NCBI RefSeq assembly: GCF_000466485.1
Contig: NZ_KE992999.1
Coordinates: 1 to 48,675, forward strand
Source: [Clostridium] symbiosum ATCC 14940
Lineage (GTDB): Bacteria > Bacillota > Clostridia > Lachnospirales > Lachnospiraceae
Length of the DNA: 48,675 nt
Reading direction: 5' to 3'
How positions within the stretch are numbered: the stretch's first letter is position 1; each line of letters begins with the position of its first letter. The translations under genes and the position numbers were made by a program. The notes below the pieces were generated by a model, which searched no databases, was not told the DNA's origin, and was given only the letters and a program-made list of their open reading frames with translations. Below, piece after piece: positions 17,350 to 26,532 of this stretch.

Positions 17350-18622
17350 AACAATAATGAAATCTCAAAATACGTTTTCAATTAATGTACTCATGAAAGG
17401 TTATTGTTTATTGTCACTTCTGTCTGTAGTATCAATAACAAAAGCTACCGCAATATATACAACAGTTACACCTGATACAAATTGGTATAACTACTTAACT
17501 TATAGTTTTTCACTACTGACTATTCCTATATTATTATTTGCGTTTTTAAAACGTCGGAAGTATAAGGGGATTCATTTTGGTTATGTGATTGTATATTTGC
17601 TATGCCGAGAATTAATACGATGGATATGTGGATATTCCAGTATTTTTGATTCAAATTATTTTGAGATGTTTTTTATTTTGACACAAAGTCTTGCTTTGTG
17701 TATTACTGTATGTGTGTTATGCAAAAATCAGGTTGCTAAAATTGAAAAATTCTTAGATTATTATGTGATATTTGCTGTTGCATCACAATTGTTTCGCGCA
17801 GTATTAGGCTTTACAACAGAGGGCAGACTTGGGGCATTGGGCTTAGGTGTTGGAGGAACAGGATTTTTTTTGGCTAGTTATATTATATTGTTAGTATATA
17901 CAAGAACGTTTGACAGACGTTTTACATTTTTATTTATTACTGCTTTTGTGGGATTATTACTGTCTGGTCAGCGGACAAATATTTTTATAATGATAATGTG
18001 TTTATTACCTTTTGTCTCTAACAATTTAAAAAAAATAATGAAAAACCACTTAGAGTTACAAGTTGGGAAGTCAGATAAATATAAAATAAATTTTCTTGTA
18101 TTGATGCTTTATATTAGTGTGTTTGTAGTGTTAATAATTGTTGCTCTTGATAGTTTTGGTATTCAAATAGGATTTATTGAGCCGATTAAAAGACTTTCTG
18201 AGTCGGTGACACAAATCTTTATTGGTTCAGTTAATAGCGATATCTCCATCCTAGGAAGACAGGCATCCATAGAAGCAGGTATGAAAACACTTGAAGAGAA
18301 TATGATGGGATTGAGTAATGACTATTATGACTTGCAATATTGGATGCTTCAATATGGATTTCCGACATATCCACACTCAACATTACTGGCTTCGGTCCTG
18401 TTATGGGGACCTTTTTGTGCCTTGTTTTGTACGTGGTATATGTGTCTGTTATTTTATCAACTACATAAATATAAATCCCAAATGAGATATGTACTAATGT
18501 TTCTTATCATCGTATCAATTATTTGGGGAGGCCCTATATTAGTAGAGCCACAATTTGCTGTTATATTAATATATTTGTCAATTGCTAAAATTAAATTAAT
18601 AACCTTACGGAATTGTTGCTGA
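17333..18622 (+). CDS. wzy: Wzy-like capsule repeat-unit polymerase, cassette 1
   Basis: 429 residues from ATG 17333, with AAAGGAA upstream. The protein is very hydrophobic with about 11-12 predicted TM segments and a large loop near residues 280-350 containing [24 protein letters not shown], followed by [20 protein letters not shown]. The sequence is poorly conserved, as is normal for Wzy; the call rests on topology, the loop and the fact that no other candidate polymerase is present in cassette 1. Confidence 0.75.
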   Translation: MGELNRTIMKSQNTFSINVLMKGYCLLSLLSVVSITKATAIYTTVTPDTNWYNYLTYSFSLLTIPILLFAFLKRRKYKGIHFGYVIVYLLCRELIRWICGYSSIFDSNYFEMFFILTQSLALCITVCVLCKNQVAKIEKFLDYYVIFAVASQLFRAVLGFTTEGRLGALGLGVGGTGFFLASYIILLVYTRTFDRRFTFLFITAFVGLLLSGQRTNIFIMIMCLLPFVSNNLKKIMKNHLELQVGKSDKYKINFLVLMLYISVFVVLIIVALDSFGIQIGFIEPIKRLSESVTQIFIGSVNSDISILGRQASIEAGMKTLEENMMGLSNDYYDLQYWMLQYGFPTYPHSTLLASVLLWGPFCALFCTWYMCLLFYQLHKYKSQMRYVLMFLIIVSIIWGGPILVEPQFAVILIYLSIAKIKLITLRNCC

Positions 18623-18686
18623 TGCATGGCGTTCAAAATCACTGAGAAAGCTACTGTATGAAGCTGAAAATAAACGGGCGGAGAAT

Positions 18687-19163
18687 ATGTCATATGGATG
18701 GGAGTCTCCATTAATTGTCGGACCAATTGAGGTTGGCAAATATTGCAGTTTTGGGCCGGGAGTTCGCAGATTCCCAGTGAATCATGCAATAGATATGATA
18801 ACAACCTCCCCGTATTCCTTTAACCCGGTATGTGGCTGGGTGGAGAAAGATATGCGCGAATATACAATGCTTACAATTGGGAATGATGTGTGGATTGGCG
18901 CTAACGCAATTATACTCCCCAATGTCAAAACAATTGGTGACGGAGTTATTATTGGAGCTGGAAGTATTGTTACAAAAGACGTTCCGCCATACGCAGTTGT
19001 TGTCGGTAACCCTGCAAGGGTATTAAGATATAGATTCAAAGAAGAATTGTGCCAAAGGATTTCCGCAACAAGGTGGTGGGATCTGCCAGAGTCAGAACTT
19101 CTGACGTTACTGCAATTGTTCTCAAAACCAGAAGAAATCTGTCAGACACATAGAACAAATTGA
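18687..19163 (+). CDS. Hexapeptide-repeat O-acyltransferase (CatB-like), short N-terminus
   Basis: 158 residues from ATG 18687. Left-handed beta-helix repeats run from about residue 8, with [14 protein letters not shown] (catalytic-His region of xenobiotic/maltose-type acetyltransferases), [30 protein letters not shown] and the coenzyme-A-side [13 protein letters not shown]. It probably acetylates a sugar. The frame stays open upstream to 18603 ([21 protein letters not shown]) but without an ATG, GTG or TTG, while GGAG lies only 3 nt before ATG 18687. Either a non-standard start is used or the normal 25-30-residue N-terminus has been lost. Confidence 0.8.
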   Translation: MSYGWESPLIVGPIEVGKYCSFGPGVRRFPVNHAIDMITTSPYSFNPVCGWVEKDMREYTMLTIGNDVWIGANAIILPNVKTIGDGVIIGAGSIVTKDVPPYAVVVGNPARVLRYRFKEELCQRISATRWWDLPESELLTLLQLFSKPEEICQTHRTN

Positions 19164-19180
19164 AAAGAGTAGTATGTCAC

Positions 19181-20605
19181 ATGAAGAAAATAAAGCAGAA
19201 CGGTAATGCTATTTTAAAAGCTGGGTTAGGTTATACGATTGGAAATTATATGATTAAGGGATTGACGTTTTTTTCAATTCCAATATTTGCACGTCTTTTA
19301 TCCCCTGATAACTATGGTATTTATAATACATATATTGCTTATGAAAGTATTCTTTGTATGTGTGTGGGCTTTACACTTAATACATGTCAAAAAAATGCAA
19401 GATATAAATATGGGAAAGATTATGGCGAATTTGTGTCTTCCTGCATGGTATTGTTATTAGTTAGCGCAGGGACTTGGCTTCTTCTGATAAAGATGTTTGA
19501 AAGACCTTTAACAGCATATACGGGGTTTGACTACTGGATACATAATTTATTGATATTACATTGTCTGGGGAGCGCGATACTTTCTATTTTTAATGTGTAT
19601 TTAAGTATTACTTACAGTTATAAAAGCTATTTACTGGCAGCAGGTTTTAATGCCGTGTTCAATATTGGATTATCTATTCTGCTGATAAAGACGGTATTTA
19701 GCAGGCATCCTGCAGAAGGACGTATAGTCGGAACGGTGATTCCTGTTTTGTTTTTAGCGGTGTTTATTTGTTTGTATTTTTGGAAAGAAAAAAGGCCGCC
19801 TGCAGACAGAACAACTAATTTTCGTTATTGGAGATTTGCTTTAGCCTACAGTGTTCCTCTAATCCCGCATGGAATATCGCAGGTATTATTAAATCAGTTT
19901 GATCGAATCATGATAAATAGCATTTGCGGCGCGGCACAGGCCGGAATATACAGCTTTGCTTATAACATCTATTCTATTGTTGGAGTCACAACAGCCTCGC
20001 TGGAAAATGTTTGGAGTCCGTGGTTTTTCGAAAAAGCCCAAATTGGTGAGATTGGAAGTATACAAAAACATGCGACACAGTATGCAGTTATGGTAGCCTT
20101 GTTTGTATCATCAATTATGCTTGTTTCACCAGAATTAATTGTTATTTTAGGCACATCTTCATATACCGGAGCGGAGTATTGTGTGATACCTATTCTTGTG
20201 GGAGGCTTTTTTGCTTTTTTATACACAATACCTGTACAGGTTCAATATTTTTATGGAAAGACCAAATTAATTGCATTGGGTACAGTGGTAGCTGCAATGA
20301 TAAATATAGTGCTTAATAGTATTTTTATTCCCATGTATGGGTATGTTGCAGCAGCGTACACGACAGCAGTGACCTATGGTATGAATTTTGCATTTCATGC
20401 GTTTATATCGTCAAGAATCGGTAACGTACATTACTTTAAGTGGTCTGGTTTATTTTTGAGCGGTGGGTTATGTGTGACAGTCGCAGCTATCGCGGTCACT
20501 CTGGTTTCGTATATTGAATTTCGTTTGGGGGTGCTGGCAGTATTATTATTCTGTGCTTTCAGCTATTGGAAAAGCGTGAGTAGAAAGGCGGATATACAGG
20601 TATGA
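19181..20605 (+). CDS. wzx: Wzx-type repeat-unit flippase (MOP family), cassette 1
   Basis: About 474 residues from ATG 19181; an in-frame TTG at 19160 overlapping the previous stop is the alternative start. There are 12-14 TM segments with the polysaccharide transporter beginning (KAGLGYTIGNYMIKGLTFFSIPIFARLLSPDNYG, seen in the first 45 residues) and the mid-protein NQFDRIMINSICGAAQAGIYSFAYN stretch. It moves undecaprenyl-linked repeat units across the membrane for Wzy. The end overlaps the next gene in ATGA. Confidence 0.9.
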   Translation: MKKIKQNGNAILKAGLGYTIGNYMIKGLTFFSIPIFARLLSPDNYGIYNTYIAYESILCMCVGFTLNTCQKNARYKYGKDYGEFVSSCMVLLLVSAGTWLLLIKMFERPLTAYTGFDYWIHNLLILHCLGSAILSIFNVYLSITYSYKSYLLAAGFNAVFNIGLSILLIKTVFSRHPAEGRIVGTVIPVLFLAVFICLYFWKEKRPPADRTTNFRYWRFALAYSVPLIPHGISQVLLNQFDRIMINSICGAAQAGIYSFAYNIYSIVGVTTASLENVWSPWFFEKAQIGEIGSIQKHATQYAVMVALFVSSIMLVSPELIVILGTSSYTGAEYCVIPILVGGFFAFLYTIPVQVQYFYGKTKLIALGTVVAAMINIVLNSIFIPMYGYVAAAYTTAVTYGMNFAFHAFISSRIGNVHYFKWSGLFLSGGLCVTVAAIAVTLVSYIEFRLGVLAVLLFCAFSYWKSVSRKADIQV

Positions 20606-21798
20606 GTCAAACTAATAAAGCAGAGAAAATATGGAACCTATTAAGCGCTATAGCAGTTAAAGTGAGCAGCAGACGAAATAGAACGAATAAAAACATTTGG
20701 GTTTTCGGTGAGTGGTTTGGAAGAAAATGCAATGATAACTGCATGTATTTCGCAAACTATCTAGCCGAAGTCCATCCTGAAATTAAACTTATTTGGATAG
20801 CAAATAAGGGAGTAGATACATCCAAACTTAACAATAAAATCAAAGTATGTGAAATGAATACTGCAGAGGCAAAGCATATAATTTCAGAAGCAGGTGTTGT
20901 GGTTGTTGGGCAAGGGTTTAGGGATCTTTCTTCAAAAGGAAATAATTTTTTTGGAAATGCAGTAACAGTAAATCTTTGGCATGGAATTCCGTGGAAGAAA
21001 ATCGGACATAGCGGTAGTAATTTGCGGGGATGTGCCTTTTTAATTTATTGCTATTTATATGACTATGCTTTTAACTGTGACTGCTATGTAATTCCGTCAG
21101 ATGTGTTTCGTCCCTGCTATCAAAGTGCGTTCGGAGCGAAAAACAGGAATTTTATTTTAGCAGGGCAACCAAGAAATACTGTATTATACGATAAAAGATT
21201 TCACATTAAATCGAGGAGTGAATTAACAGAAAAAATAGACATGGATAGTGATACAAAAATAATTGCCTATATGCCTACATTTCGGGACACGCGGGAAAAT
21301 ACTTTCTCTTTCTCGTCTTTGGCTGATAACAGGAGACTTACAAAAATATTGGAGAAATATAATGCAGTAATTGTAGAAAAGGCACATTTTGTAAATCAGG
21401 AGCGGCATTCTAAAGAAACAGAAATGTTGGGGAAGGTATTTATATTAAAAGATTGGGATGCGCAGTCTTTACTTGCGGCGGCAGATATATTGATAACGGA
21501 TTATTCTGGAGCTTCATTTGACTACCTATTGTTGGAGCGACCTGTCCAATACTATTTGTATGATTATCATTTTTACCGTGATAATGACAGGGGACTGTAT
21601 TTTTCCAAGGAAGAGGTTGTAGCGGGTGATGTAGCAGTCAATGAGGAAATGCTTATTTCAGATATAGAAAAGAATTTAAAAGATCCGCGCAGGCATCAGG
21701 ATTTGCGCGGGCAGATGCGTAGAAAATATATGTGTTATGATAACGCAGAGAACAACGAGATCATTTATAAACAAATTCAAAAAAAACTGTCGCAGTAG
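20602..21798 (+). CDS. CDP-glycerol glycerophosphotransferase-family protein (TagB/TagF-like)
   Basis: 398 residues. Family landmarks are VNLWHGIPWKKIG (about residues 122-134; a catalytic-His motif in this family), PTFRDTR, ILKDWDAQSLLAAADILITDYSGA and FDYLLLERPVQYYLYDYHFY. Classical members transfer glycerol- or ribitol-phosphate from CDP-alditols to wall polymers. Here no CDP-glycerol pathway is encoded, but the next gene is a nucleotidyltransferase-PEP mutase fusion, so the likely donor is a CMP-activated phosphonate and the product a phosphonate ester on the capsule sugar. Family certain; donor inferred. Confidence 0.88.
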   Translation: MSQTNKAEKIWNLLSAIAVKVSSRRNRTNKNIWVFGEWFGRKCNDNCMYFANYLAEVHPEIKLIWIANKGVDTSKLNNKIKVCEMNTAEAKHIISEAGVVVVGQGFRDLSSKGNNFFGNAVTVNLWHGIPWKKIGHSGSNLRGCAFLIYCYLYDYAFNCDCYVIPSDVFRPCYQSAFGAKNRNFILAGQPRNTVLYDKRFHIKSRSELTEKIDMDSDTKIIAYMPTFRDTRENTFSFSSLADNRRLTKILEKYNAVIVEKAHFVNQERHSKETEMLGKVFILKDWDAQSLLAAADILITDYSGASFDYLLLERPVQYYLYDYHFYRDNDRGLYFSKEEVVAGDVAVNEEMLISDIEKNLKDPRRHQDLRGQMRRKYMCYDNAENNEIIYKQIQKKLSQ

Positions 21799-21843
21799 AA
21801 TTGTGACGGCGTACTAAATTTTGAATAGAAAGAGTGTGGTTTT

Positions 21844-23853
21844 ATGAAGGTATTGATTTTAAATTCTGGTATGGGCAGCCGTATGGGAGTATTGACATCT
21901 GAGCATCCCAAATGCATGACAGAGATTTCCAATAAAGATACTATTTTAAGCCGGCAGCTAAAAATGATAGCTGAGTCCGGTCTCACAGAGGTTGTTATAA
22001 CTACGGGTCTGTTTGACAGTGTACTTGTAAACTATTGCCAAAGTCTGGAACTTCCGTTGACTTATACTTTTGTAAAGAATGAACTGTATAAAGAAACCAA
22101 TTATATCTATTCGATATACTGCGCAAGAGAATATTTGGATGATGATATTTTACTCATGCATGGCGATTTGGTATTTGAAAGTGCAGTCCTTGATTCTGTA
22201 GTAAACCACGAGGGAAGCTGCATGGCGGTTAGTTCTACACTCCCTCTTCCTGAAAAAGATTTTAAAGCGGTTATACATAACGGGTACATTTCCAATATTG
22301 GCATTGAATTTTTTAATGAAGCAGTTACAGCACAACCGCTGTATAAAATTGAAAAGCAGGACTGGAAAGTATGGCTCTCTAATATCGTGGCGTTCTGTGA
22401 GAGTGATCGTGTGGAATGCTATGCGGAAAATGCATTTAATGAGGTGTCGGAAAGGTGCTTGATTAAAGCGCTGGATGTTGAAAATAAGTTATGCAGTGAG
22501 ATTGACAGTCCGGAGGATTTGGCTGTTGTATCGAAACAGGTAAAAGAGATATCAAATCGTACCGTATACATGTGTTTTTCCACCGATATGATTCACAGCG
22601 GACATATTTCTATTATTAAAAAAGCTGAAAAATTGGGTAAACTGATTGTCGGCGTACTGTCTGATGAGGCTGTCATCAGTTATAAGCGATTTCCCCTTTT
22701 ACCTTATGAGGAACGACAGGCGCTGTTCGAGAATATTTCCGGTGTATACCAGGTAGTGGAACAGAAAACATTAAGCTATAAAGAAAACCTGGAAAAGTAT
22801 AAGCCAACTTACGTTGTGCACGGGGATGATTGGGTTACCGGTTTTCAAAAACCAATTCGTGATGAAGTAGTGTCGGTTCTGGCCACTTATGGCGGAAAAT
22901 TGGTAGAGTTTCCTTATTCTGCAGATGAAAAATATCAGGCGCTGGAAAATAGAGCGAGAGCGGAACTCTCACTGCCTGATGTGCGAAGAGGAAGACTGAA
23001 AAAAGCAATTGCAATGAAAGGCACAATTACTGCAATGGAGGCGCATAGTGGTTTGACTGGCTTAATTGTGGAGAAAACAACTGCTTATCAGAATGGGGAA
23101 GCCCATCAGTTTGACGCTATGTGGGTAAGCTCGCTGTGTGACTCAACCGCAAAAGGAAAACCGGATATTGAACTAGTGGATATGACTTCACGTTTTCGAA
23201 CAATTGATGACATTATGGAAGTAACTACAAAACCCATTATTTTTGACGGCGATACCGGCGGACTTACAGAACACTTTGTCTATACTGTAAAAACGCTGGA
23301 ACGCATGGGAGTTTCCATGATTATCGTGGAAGATAAGACAGGGATGAAGAAAAATTCTCTGTTTGGTAATGAAGTGAAACAGACACAAGATTCTATCGAA
23401 AATTTCAGCGCAAAAATTGCCGCTGGTAAACAGGCAAAACAGACGCAGGATTTTATGATAGTGGCGCGTATCGAAAGTCTGATTTTGGAGCGCGGGATGA
23501 ACGATGCCCTTACACGTGCATTTGCATTTGTGAAAGCGGGGGCAGATGGTATTATGATTCACAGTCGTAAAAAGGAGCCCGACGAAATTTTCGAGTTTGT
23601 GGAAAAATTCCGTGCACAGGAACCGGAAGTTCCCATAGTTGTGGTTCCGACCTCTTTTAATACTGTTACGGAAGAAGAATTTAAAGCGCGCGGCGTTAAT
23701 GTTGTCATTTATGCAAATCAGTTGACGCGGACGGGATTCCCTGCCATGCAGAAAGCGGCGCGTACAATTTTGGAAAACCATAGGGCAAAAGAATGCGATG
23801 ATATATGTATGTCGATTAAAGATATTATTACATTGATTCCAGAAGAGAGCTGA
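21844..23853 (+). CDS. pepM: Three-domain fusion: NTP transferase, cytidylyltransferase and phosphoenolpyruvate mutase
   Basis: 669 residues in three parts. Residues 1-235 are a LicC/PntC-like NTP transferase (LILNSGMGSRMGVLTSEHPK, LMHGDLVF). Residues 238-375 are a TagD-like cytidylyltransferase with H251-SG-H254 (HxGH) and VVHGDDW. Residues 388-660 are PEP mutase with FDGDTGG and the diagnostic EDKTGMKKNS at 506-515. PEP mutase makes phosphonopyruvate, the entry to phosphonates. The last two domains together have the size and order of Fom1 of fosfomycin synthesis, which both makes phosphonopyruvate and activates 2-hydroxyethylphosphonate with CTP. The extra N-terminal domain is a second possible activating enzyme. 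Decarboxylase and reductase genes follow. Confidence 0.93.
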   Translation: MKVLILNSGMGSRMGVLTSEHPKCMTEISNKDTILSRQLKMIAESGLTEVVITTGLFDSVLVNYCQSLELPLTYTFVKNELYKETNYIYSIYCAREYLDDDILLMHGDLVFESAVLDSVVNHEGSCMAVSSTLPLPEKDFKAVIHNGYISNIGIEFFNEAVTAQPLYKIEKQDWKVWLSNIVAFCESDRVECYAENAFNEVSERCLIKALDVENKLCSEIDSPEDLAVVSKQVKEISNRTVYMCFSTDMIHSGHISIIKKAEKLGKLIVGVLSDEAVISYKRFPLLPYEERQALFENISGVYQVVEQKTLSYKENLEKYKPTYVVHGDDWVTGFQKPIRDEVVSVLATYGGKLVEFPYSADEKYQALENRARAELSLPDVRRGRLKKAIAMKGTITAMEAHSGLTGLIVEKTTAYQNGEAHQFDAMWVSSLCDSTAKGKPDIELVDMTSRFRTIDDIMEVTTKPIIFDGDTGGLTEHFVYTVKTLERMGVSMIIVEDKTGMKKNSLFGNEVKQTQDSIENFSAKIAAGKQAKQTQDFMIVARIESLILERGMNDALTRAFAFVKAGADGIMIHSRKKEPDEIFEFVEKFRAQEPEVPIVVVPTSFNTVTEEEFKARGVNVVIYANQLTRTGFPAMQKAARTILENHRAKECDDICMSIKDIITLIPEES

Positions 23854-23865
23854 TGGAGGAAAGCA

Positions 23866-24990
23866 ATGAAGAAACAGGAAATATTAGTGACAGACAGCGT
23901 ATATTCTGAACTGGATTATTATTTAAAAAAGATTGGTGTAAAAAGGTTGCTTTTAGTTTGTGGGGAATCATTTTCTTCTCTTGCCATTAGCAAAAGCTTT
24001 GAGACAATTGAAAAACGGATAGGGGTAAAGATTGTCAAATTTAGTAATTACAAACCAAATCCAACATATGATTCAGTGGTAGAAGGGGTCAAAATTTTTC
24101 GTCAGAATAATTGCGATACCATCATGGCGGCAGGCGGCGGAAGTGCAATGGACGTAGCAAAATGTATTAAACTTTTTTCTAACATGGATGAATCTGTTAA
24201 TTACATTGAACAAAAAATTACACCCAATGATGTTAATCTGATTGCACTGCCAACGACGGCCGGTTCAGGCAGTGAGGCGACACGGTATGCGGTAATTTAT
24301 TATAATGGTGAAAAACAGTCGATTGCGGACGAAAGCTGTATTCCGTCCTGTGTTTTAATGGATGCGTCTGTCTTGAAAACATTGCCATTGTACCAAAAAA
24401 AATCTACAATGCTGGATGCATTGTGCCATTCAATAGAATCATTCTGGTCCGTGAATTCAACAGAAGAAAGTAAACAGTATTCGCGTGAAGCAATCCAATT
24501 AATGATGAAATATAAAAACGCTTATCTTGCCAATGAAGCGATTGGCAACACGGCAATGTTAAAGGCCGCTAATATAGCAGGCAAGGCGATCAATATCACT
24601 CAAACGACAGCCGGGCATGCGATGTGCTATAAGCTTACAAGCCTTTATGGAATCGCCCATGGACATGCAGCAGCATTGTGCAATGCGGCATTATGGCCCT
24701 ATATGGCGCAACATATGGAAAAATGTATTGATCCGCGGGGAAAAGATTATCTTGAAGATTTGTTTCTTGAAACTGCAAGTGCTATGGGCTGCGGCTCAAT
24801 AGAAGAAGCACTCACCAGATACCAGTCTATTTTGGCAGAACTGGGAATGGATGCTCCAATTATGAAAAATGTAAGTGACCTTGAAGTGCTTACAGAATCG
24901 GTGAATCCGGCACGGTTAAGGAATAATCCGGTGAGATTGGATAAAGAAACGTTACGTTATCTGTACAAATTAATTTTAAACATCAACTAG
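23866..24990 (+). CDS. Iron-type alcohol dehydrogenase, probable phosphonoacetaldehyde reductase
   Basis: 374 residues of the group III (Fe-dependent) alcohol dehydrogenase family: VVEGVKIFRQNNCDTIMAAGGG with the nucleotide motif GGGSAMDVAK, LPTTAGSGSEATRYAVIY, and metal-binding His in LDALCHSIESFWS, AGHAMCY and IAHGHAAALCNAALW. Set between PEP mutase and phosphonopyruvate decarboxylase, it should reduce phosphonoacetaldehyde to 2-hydroxyethylphosphonate, as FomC and PhpC do. No aminotransferase for 2-aminoethylphosphonate is present, which favours the hydroxy product. TGGAGGAAAG lies just upstream; it starts 12 nt after the fusion gene. Confidence 0.87.
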   Translation: MKKQEILVTDSVYSELDYYLKKIGVKRLLLVCGESFSSLAISKSFETIEKRIGVKIVKFSNYKPNPTYDSVVEGVKIFRQNNCDTIMAAGGGSAMDVAKCIKLFSNMDESVNYIEQKITPNDVNLIALPTTAGSGSEATRYAVIYYNGEKQSIADESCIPSCVLMDASVLKTLPLYQKKSTMLDALCHSIESFWSVNSTEESKQYSREAIQLMMKYKNAYLANEAIGNTAMLKAANIAGKAINITQTTAGHAMCYKLTSLYGIAHGHAAALCNAALWPYMAQHMEKCIDPRGKDYLEDLFLETASAMGCGSIEEALTRYQSILAELGMDAPIMKNVSDLEVLTESVNPARLRNNPVRLDKETLRYLYKLILNIN

Positions 24991-25005
24991 AATGGAGTAT
25001 CGAAG

Positions 25006-26127
25006 ATGAAAGTTGAATCATTTGTAAATATAATTGGCGCTGATTTTTATGCTGGTGTGCCTGATTCTCAATTAAAAGCCCTTTGCGATTATCTCGTAAA
25101 TACCTATGGAATCGATCCGCAACACCACATAATTGCAGCGAATGAGGGAAACTGTACCGGACTTGCCGCCGGCTATCACATGGCGACAGGCAAAGTGCCG
25201 GTAGTTTACATGCAAAATTCCGGTGAAGGTAATATAATTAACCCTGCTGCTTCTCTTTTAAACGAGAAAGTGTATGCAATCCCGGTTGTTTTTGTAATTG
25301 GGTGGCGCGGAGAACCTGGAGTTCATGATGAACCGCAACATATCTATCAAGGTGAGGTGACCCTAAAATTGCTGGATGATATGGGAATCGACTCTTTTAT
25401 TGTAGGGAAAAATACGACGGAAGAAGAACTTCGTGATGCAATGAAAAAATTCAGAATAGGACTGGATAAGGGGCAGAGCGTGGCTTTTGTAGTTTGTAAA
25501 GGTGCGCTGTCTTATGAAACTGCGGTGAAATATGAAAATAAAAATACGATGATACGTGAACAAATTATTCAACATATTGTCCGGATTACAGGAGAAGACA
25601 CGATCGTTTCAACAACAGGAAAGGCGAGCCGTGAATTATTTGAGATTCGTGAAACAAATGGACAAAGCCACAAATATGATTTTTTGACGGTTGGGTCTAT
25701 GGGCCATAGTTCGTCTATTGCTCTTGGCATTGCACTCAATAAAACTAATACAAAAGTTTGGTGTATTGACGGCGACGGCGCTGTTTTGATGCATATGGGA
25801 GCGCTGGCAGTTCTCGGAGCTAATCATCCTGAGAATATGGTTCATATTATCATTAACAATGGCGCGCATGAAACGGTTGGCGGTATGCCTACTGCAGCGG
25901 CGAAAATTGATCTTGCAGCTATTGCAAAAGCCTGCGGTTATCCATATGCAGTAAGTGTTGCAGATTATGATACTCTCGATATAGAACTTCTGAAGGCAAA
26001 GAATGGGAACGAATTGCGACTGATTGAGGTAAAGTGTGCAATCGGTGCCAGGGGAGATCTTGGAAGACCAACGACTACTCCATTAGAGAATAAACAGAAT
26101 TTTGTGGGGTATCTGGGGAAACGATAG
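25006..26127 (+). CDS. ppd: Phosphonopyruvate decarboxylase
   Basis: 373 residues, ThDP-dependent. FYAGVPDSQLKALCDYL opens the protein, AANEGNCTGLAAGYHMATGK supplies the cofactor-activating Glu, and YMQNSGEGNIINPAASL is highly typical of the family. The ThDP/metal motif is GDGAVLMHMGALAVLGANHPENMVHIIINN, seen in the C-terminal half. It drives the unfavourable PEP mutase equilibrium forward by decarboxylating phosphonopyruvate to phosphonoacetaldehyde. GGAG lies upstream of ATG 25006. It is the last gene of cassette 1, so phosphonate synthesis is complete from PEP to the hydroxyethyl level. Confidence 0.94.
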   Translation: MKVESFVNIIGADFYAGVPDSQLKALCDYLVNTYGIDPQHHIIAANEGNCTGLAAGYHMATGKVPVVYMQNSGEGNIINPAASLLNEKVYAIPVVFVIGWRGEPGVHDEPQHIYQGEVTLKLLDDMGIDSFIVGKNTTEEELRDAMKKFRIGLDKGQSVAFVVCKGALSYETAVKYENKNTMIREQIIQHIVRITGEDTIVSTTGKASRELFEIRETNGQSHKYDFLTVGSMGHSSSIALGIALNKTNTKVWCIDGDGAVLMHMGALAVLGANHPENMVHIIINNGAHETVGGMPTAAAKIDLAAIAKACGYPYAVSVADYDTLDIELLKAKNGNELRLIEVKCAIGARGDLGRPTTTPLENKQNFVGYLGKR

Positions 26128-26240
26128 CTTTAGGAATAACGTTCGGAGTACTGCTCTCATTTATGGTTTATAAGGATTATTCCTTTTATATTTGTAGGTT
26201 AATAGTGTTTATTTTTGTTGCATGGCAACAAATGGATGTT

Positions 26241-26300
26241 GGTTCTTTTGTTTAGTCCAACTGTAACATATAAAAGAACCTTTAAATGTCGTTTTTTTGT
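26241..26300 (+). terminator. Possible terminator downstream of cassette 1
   Basis: GGTTCTTTT (26241-26249) pairs perfectly with AAAAGAACC (26272-26280) across a 22-nt loop, followed by TTTAAATG and then a T7 run near 26292. The stem is AT-rich and the loop long, so its strength is uncertain, but it is the best candidate to end the operon after the decarboxylase. Confidence 0.45.
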
Positions 26301-26314
26301 AACTTGAAATTGGG

Positions 26315-26342
26315 TTGACAAATTTCTAAATACTATTATCAA
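26315..26342 (+). promoter_or_regulatory. Possible promoter for the second recombinase
   Basis: TTGACA at 26315-26320, a 16-nt spacer, then TATCAA (4 of 6 matches to TATAAT) at 26337-26342. This would give a leader of roughly 180 nt before ATG 26533 that contains the CGAGAGCCA direct repeat. The -35 is perfect, the -10 weak. Confidence 0.4.
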
Positions 26343-26532
26343 ATCAAACCGATTTATTTTTGGATGAATATACTGCCTCGCGAGAGCCAACCAATCCGTT
26401 GTCGAGAGCCACCTCTTTAACCAATTTAATGAATATGTGCTTACAGAAATTTATGTGTATAATAAACAGAAGATTATATCAAAACTAACTGTAGATTTAT
26501 TTATACTTCGTAATTTATAAGAAAGGGCTGAA

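Larger units (their letters stand above)
26128..26532. other. 405-nt AT-rich intercassette region
   Basis: There is no plausible gene here. It holds a 9-bp-stem hairpin (26241-26283), a short palindrome TTGTTGC/GCAACAA (26215-26231), a possible promoter (26315-26342), and a direct repeat CGAGAGCCA at 26381-26389 and 26403-26411. It separates the cassette-1 operon from the second recombinase. Confidence 0.6.

Noticed and set aside
26215-26231. Palindrome TTGTTGC/GCAACAA as a terminator
   Set aside because: A good 7-bp stem but no U-tract on either strand; it may be a protein site or chance.
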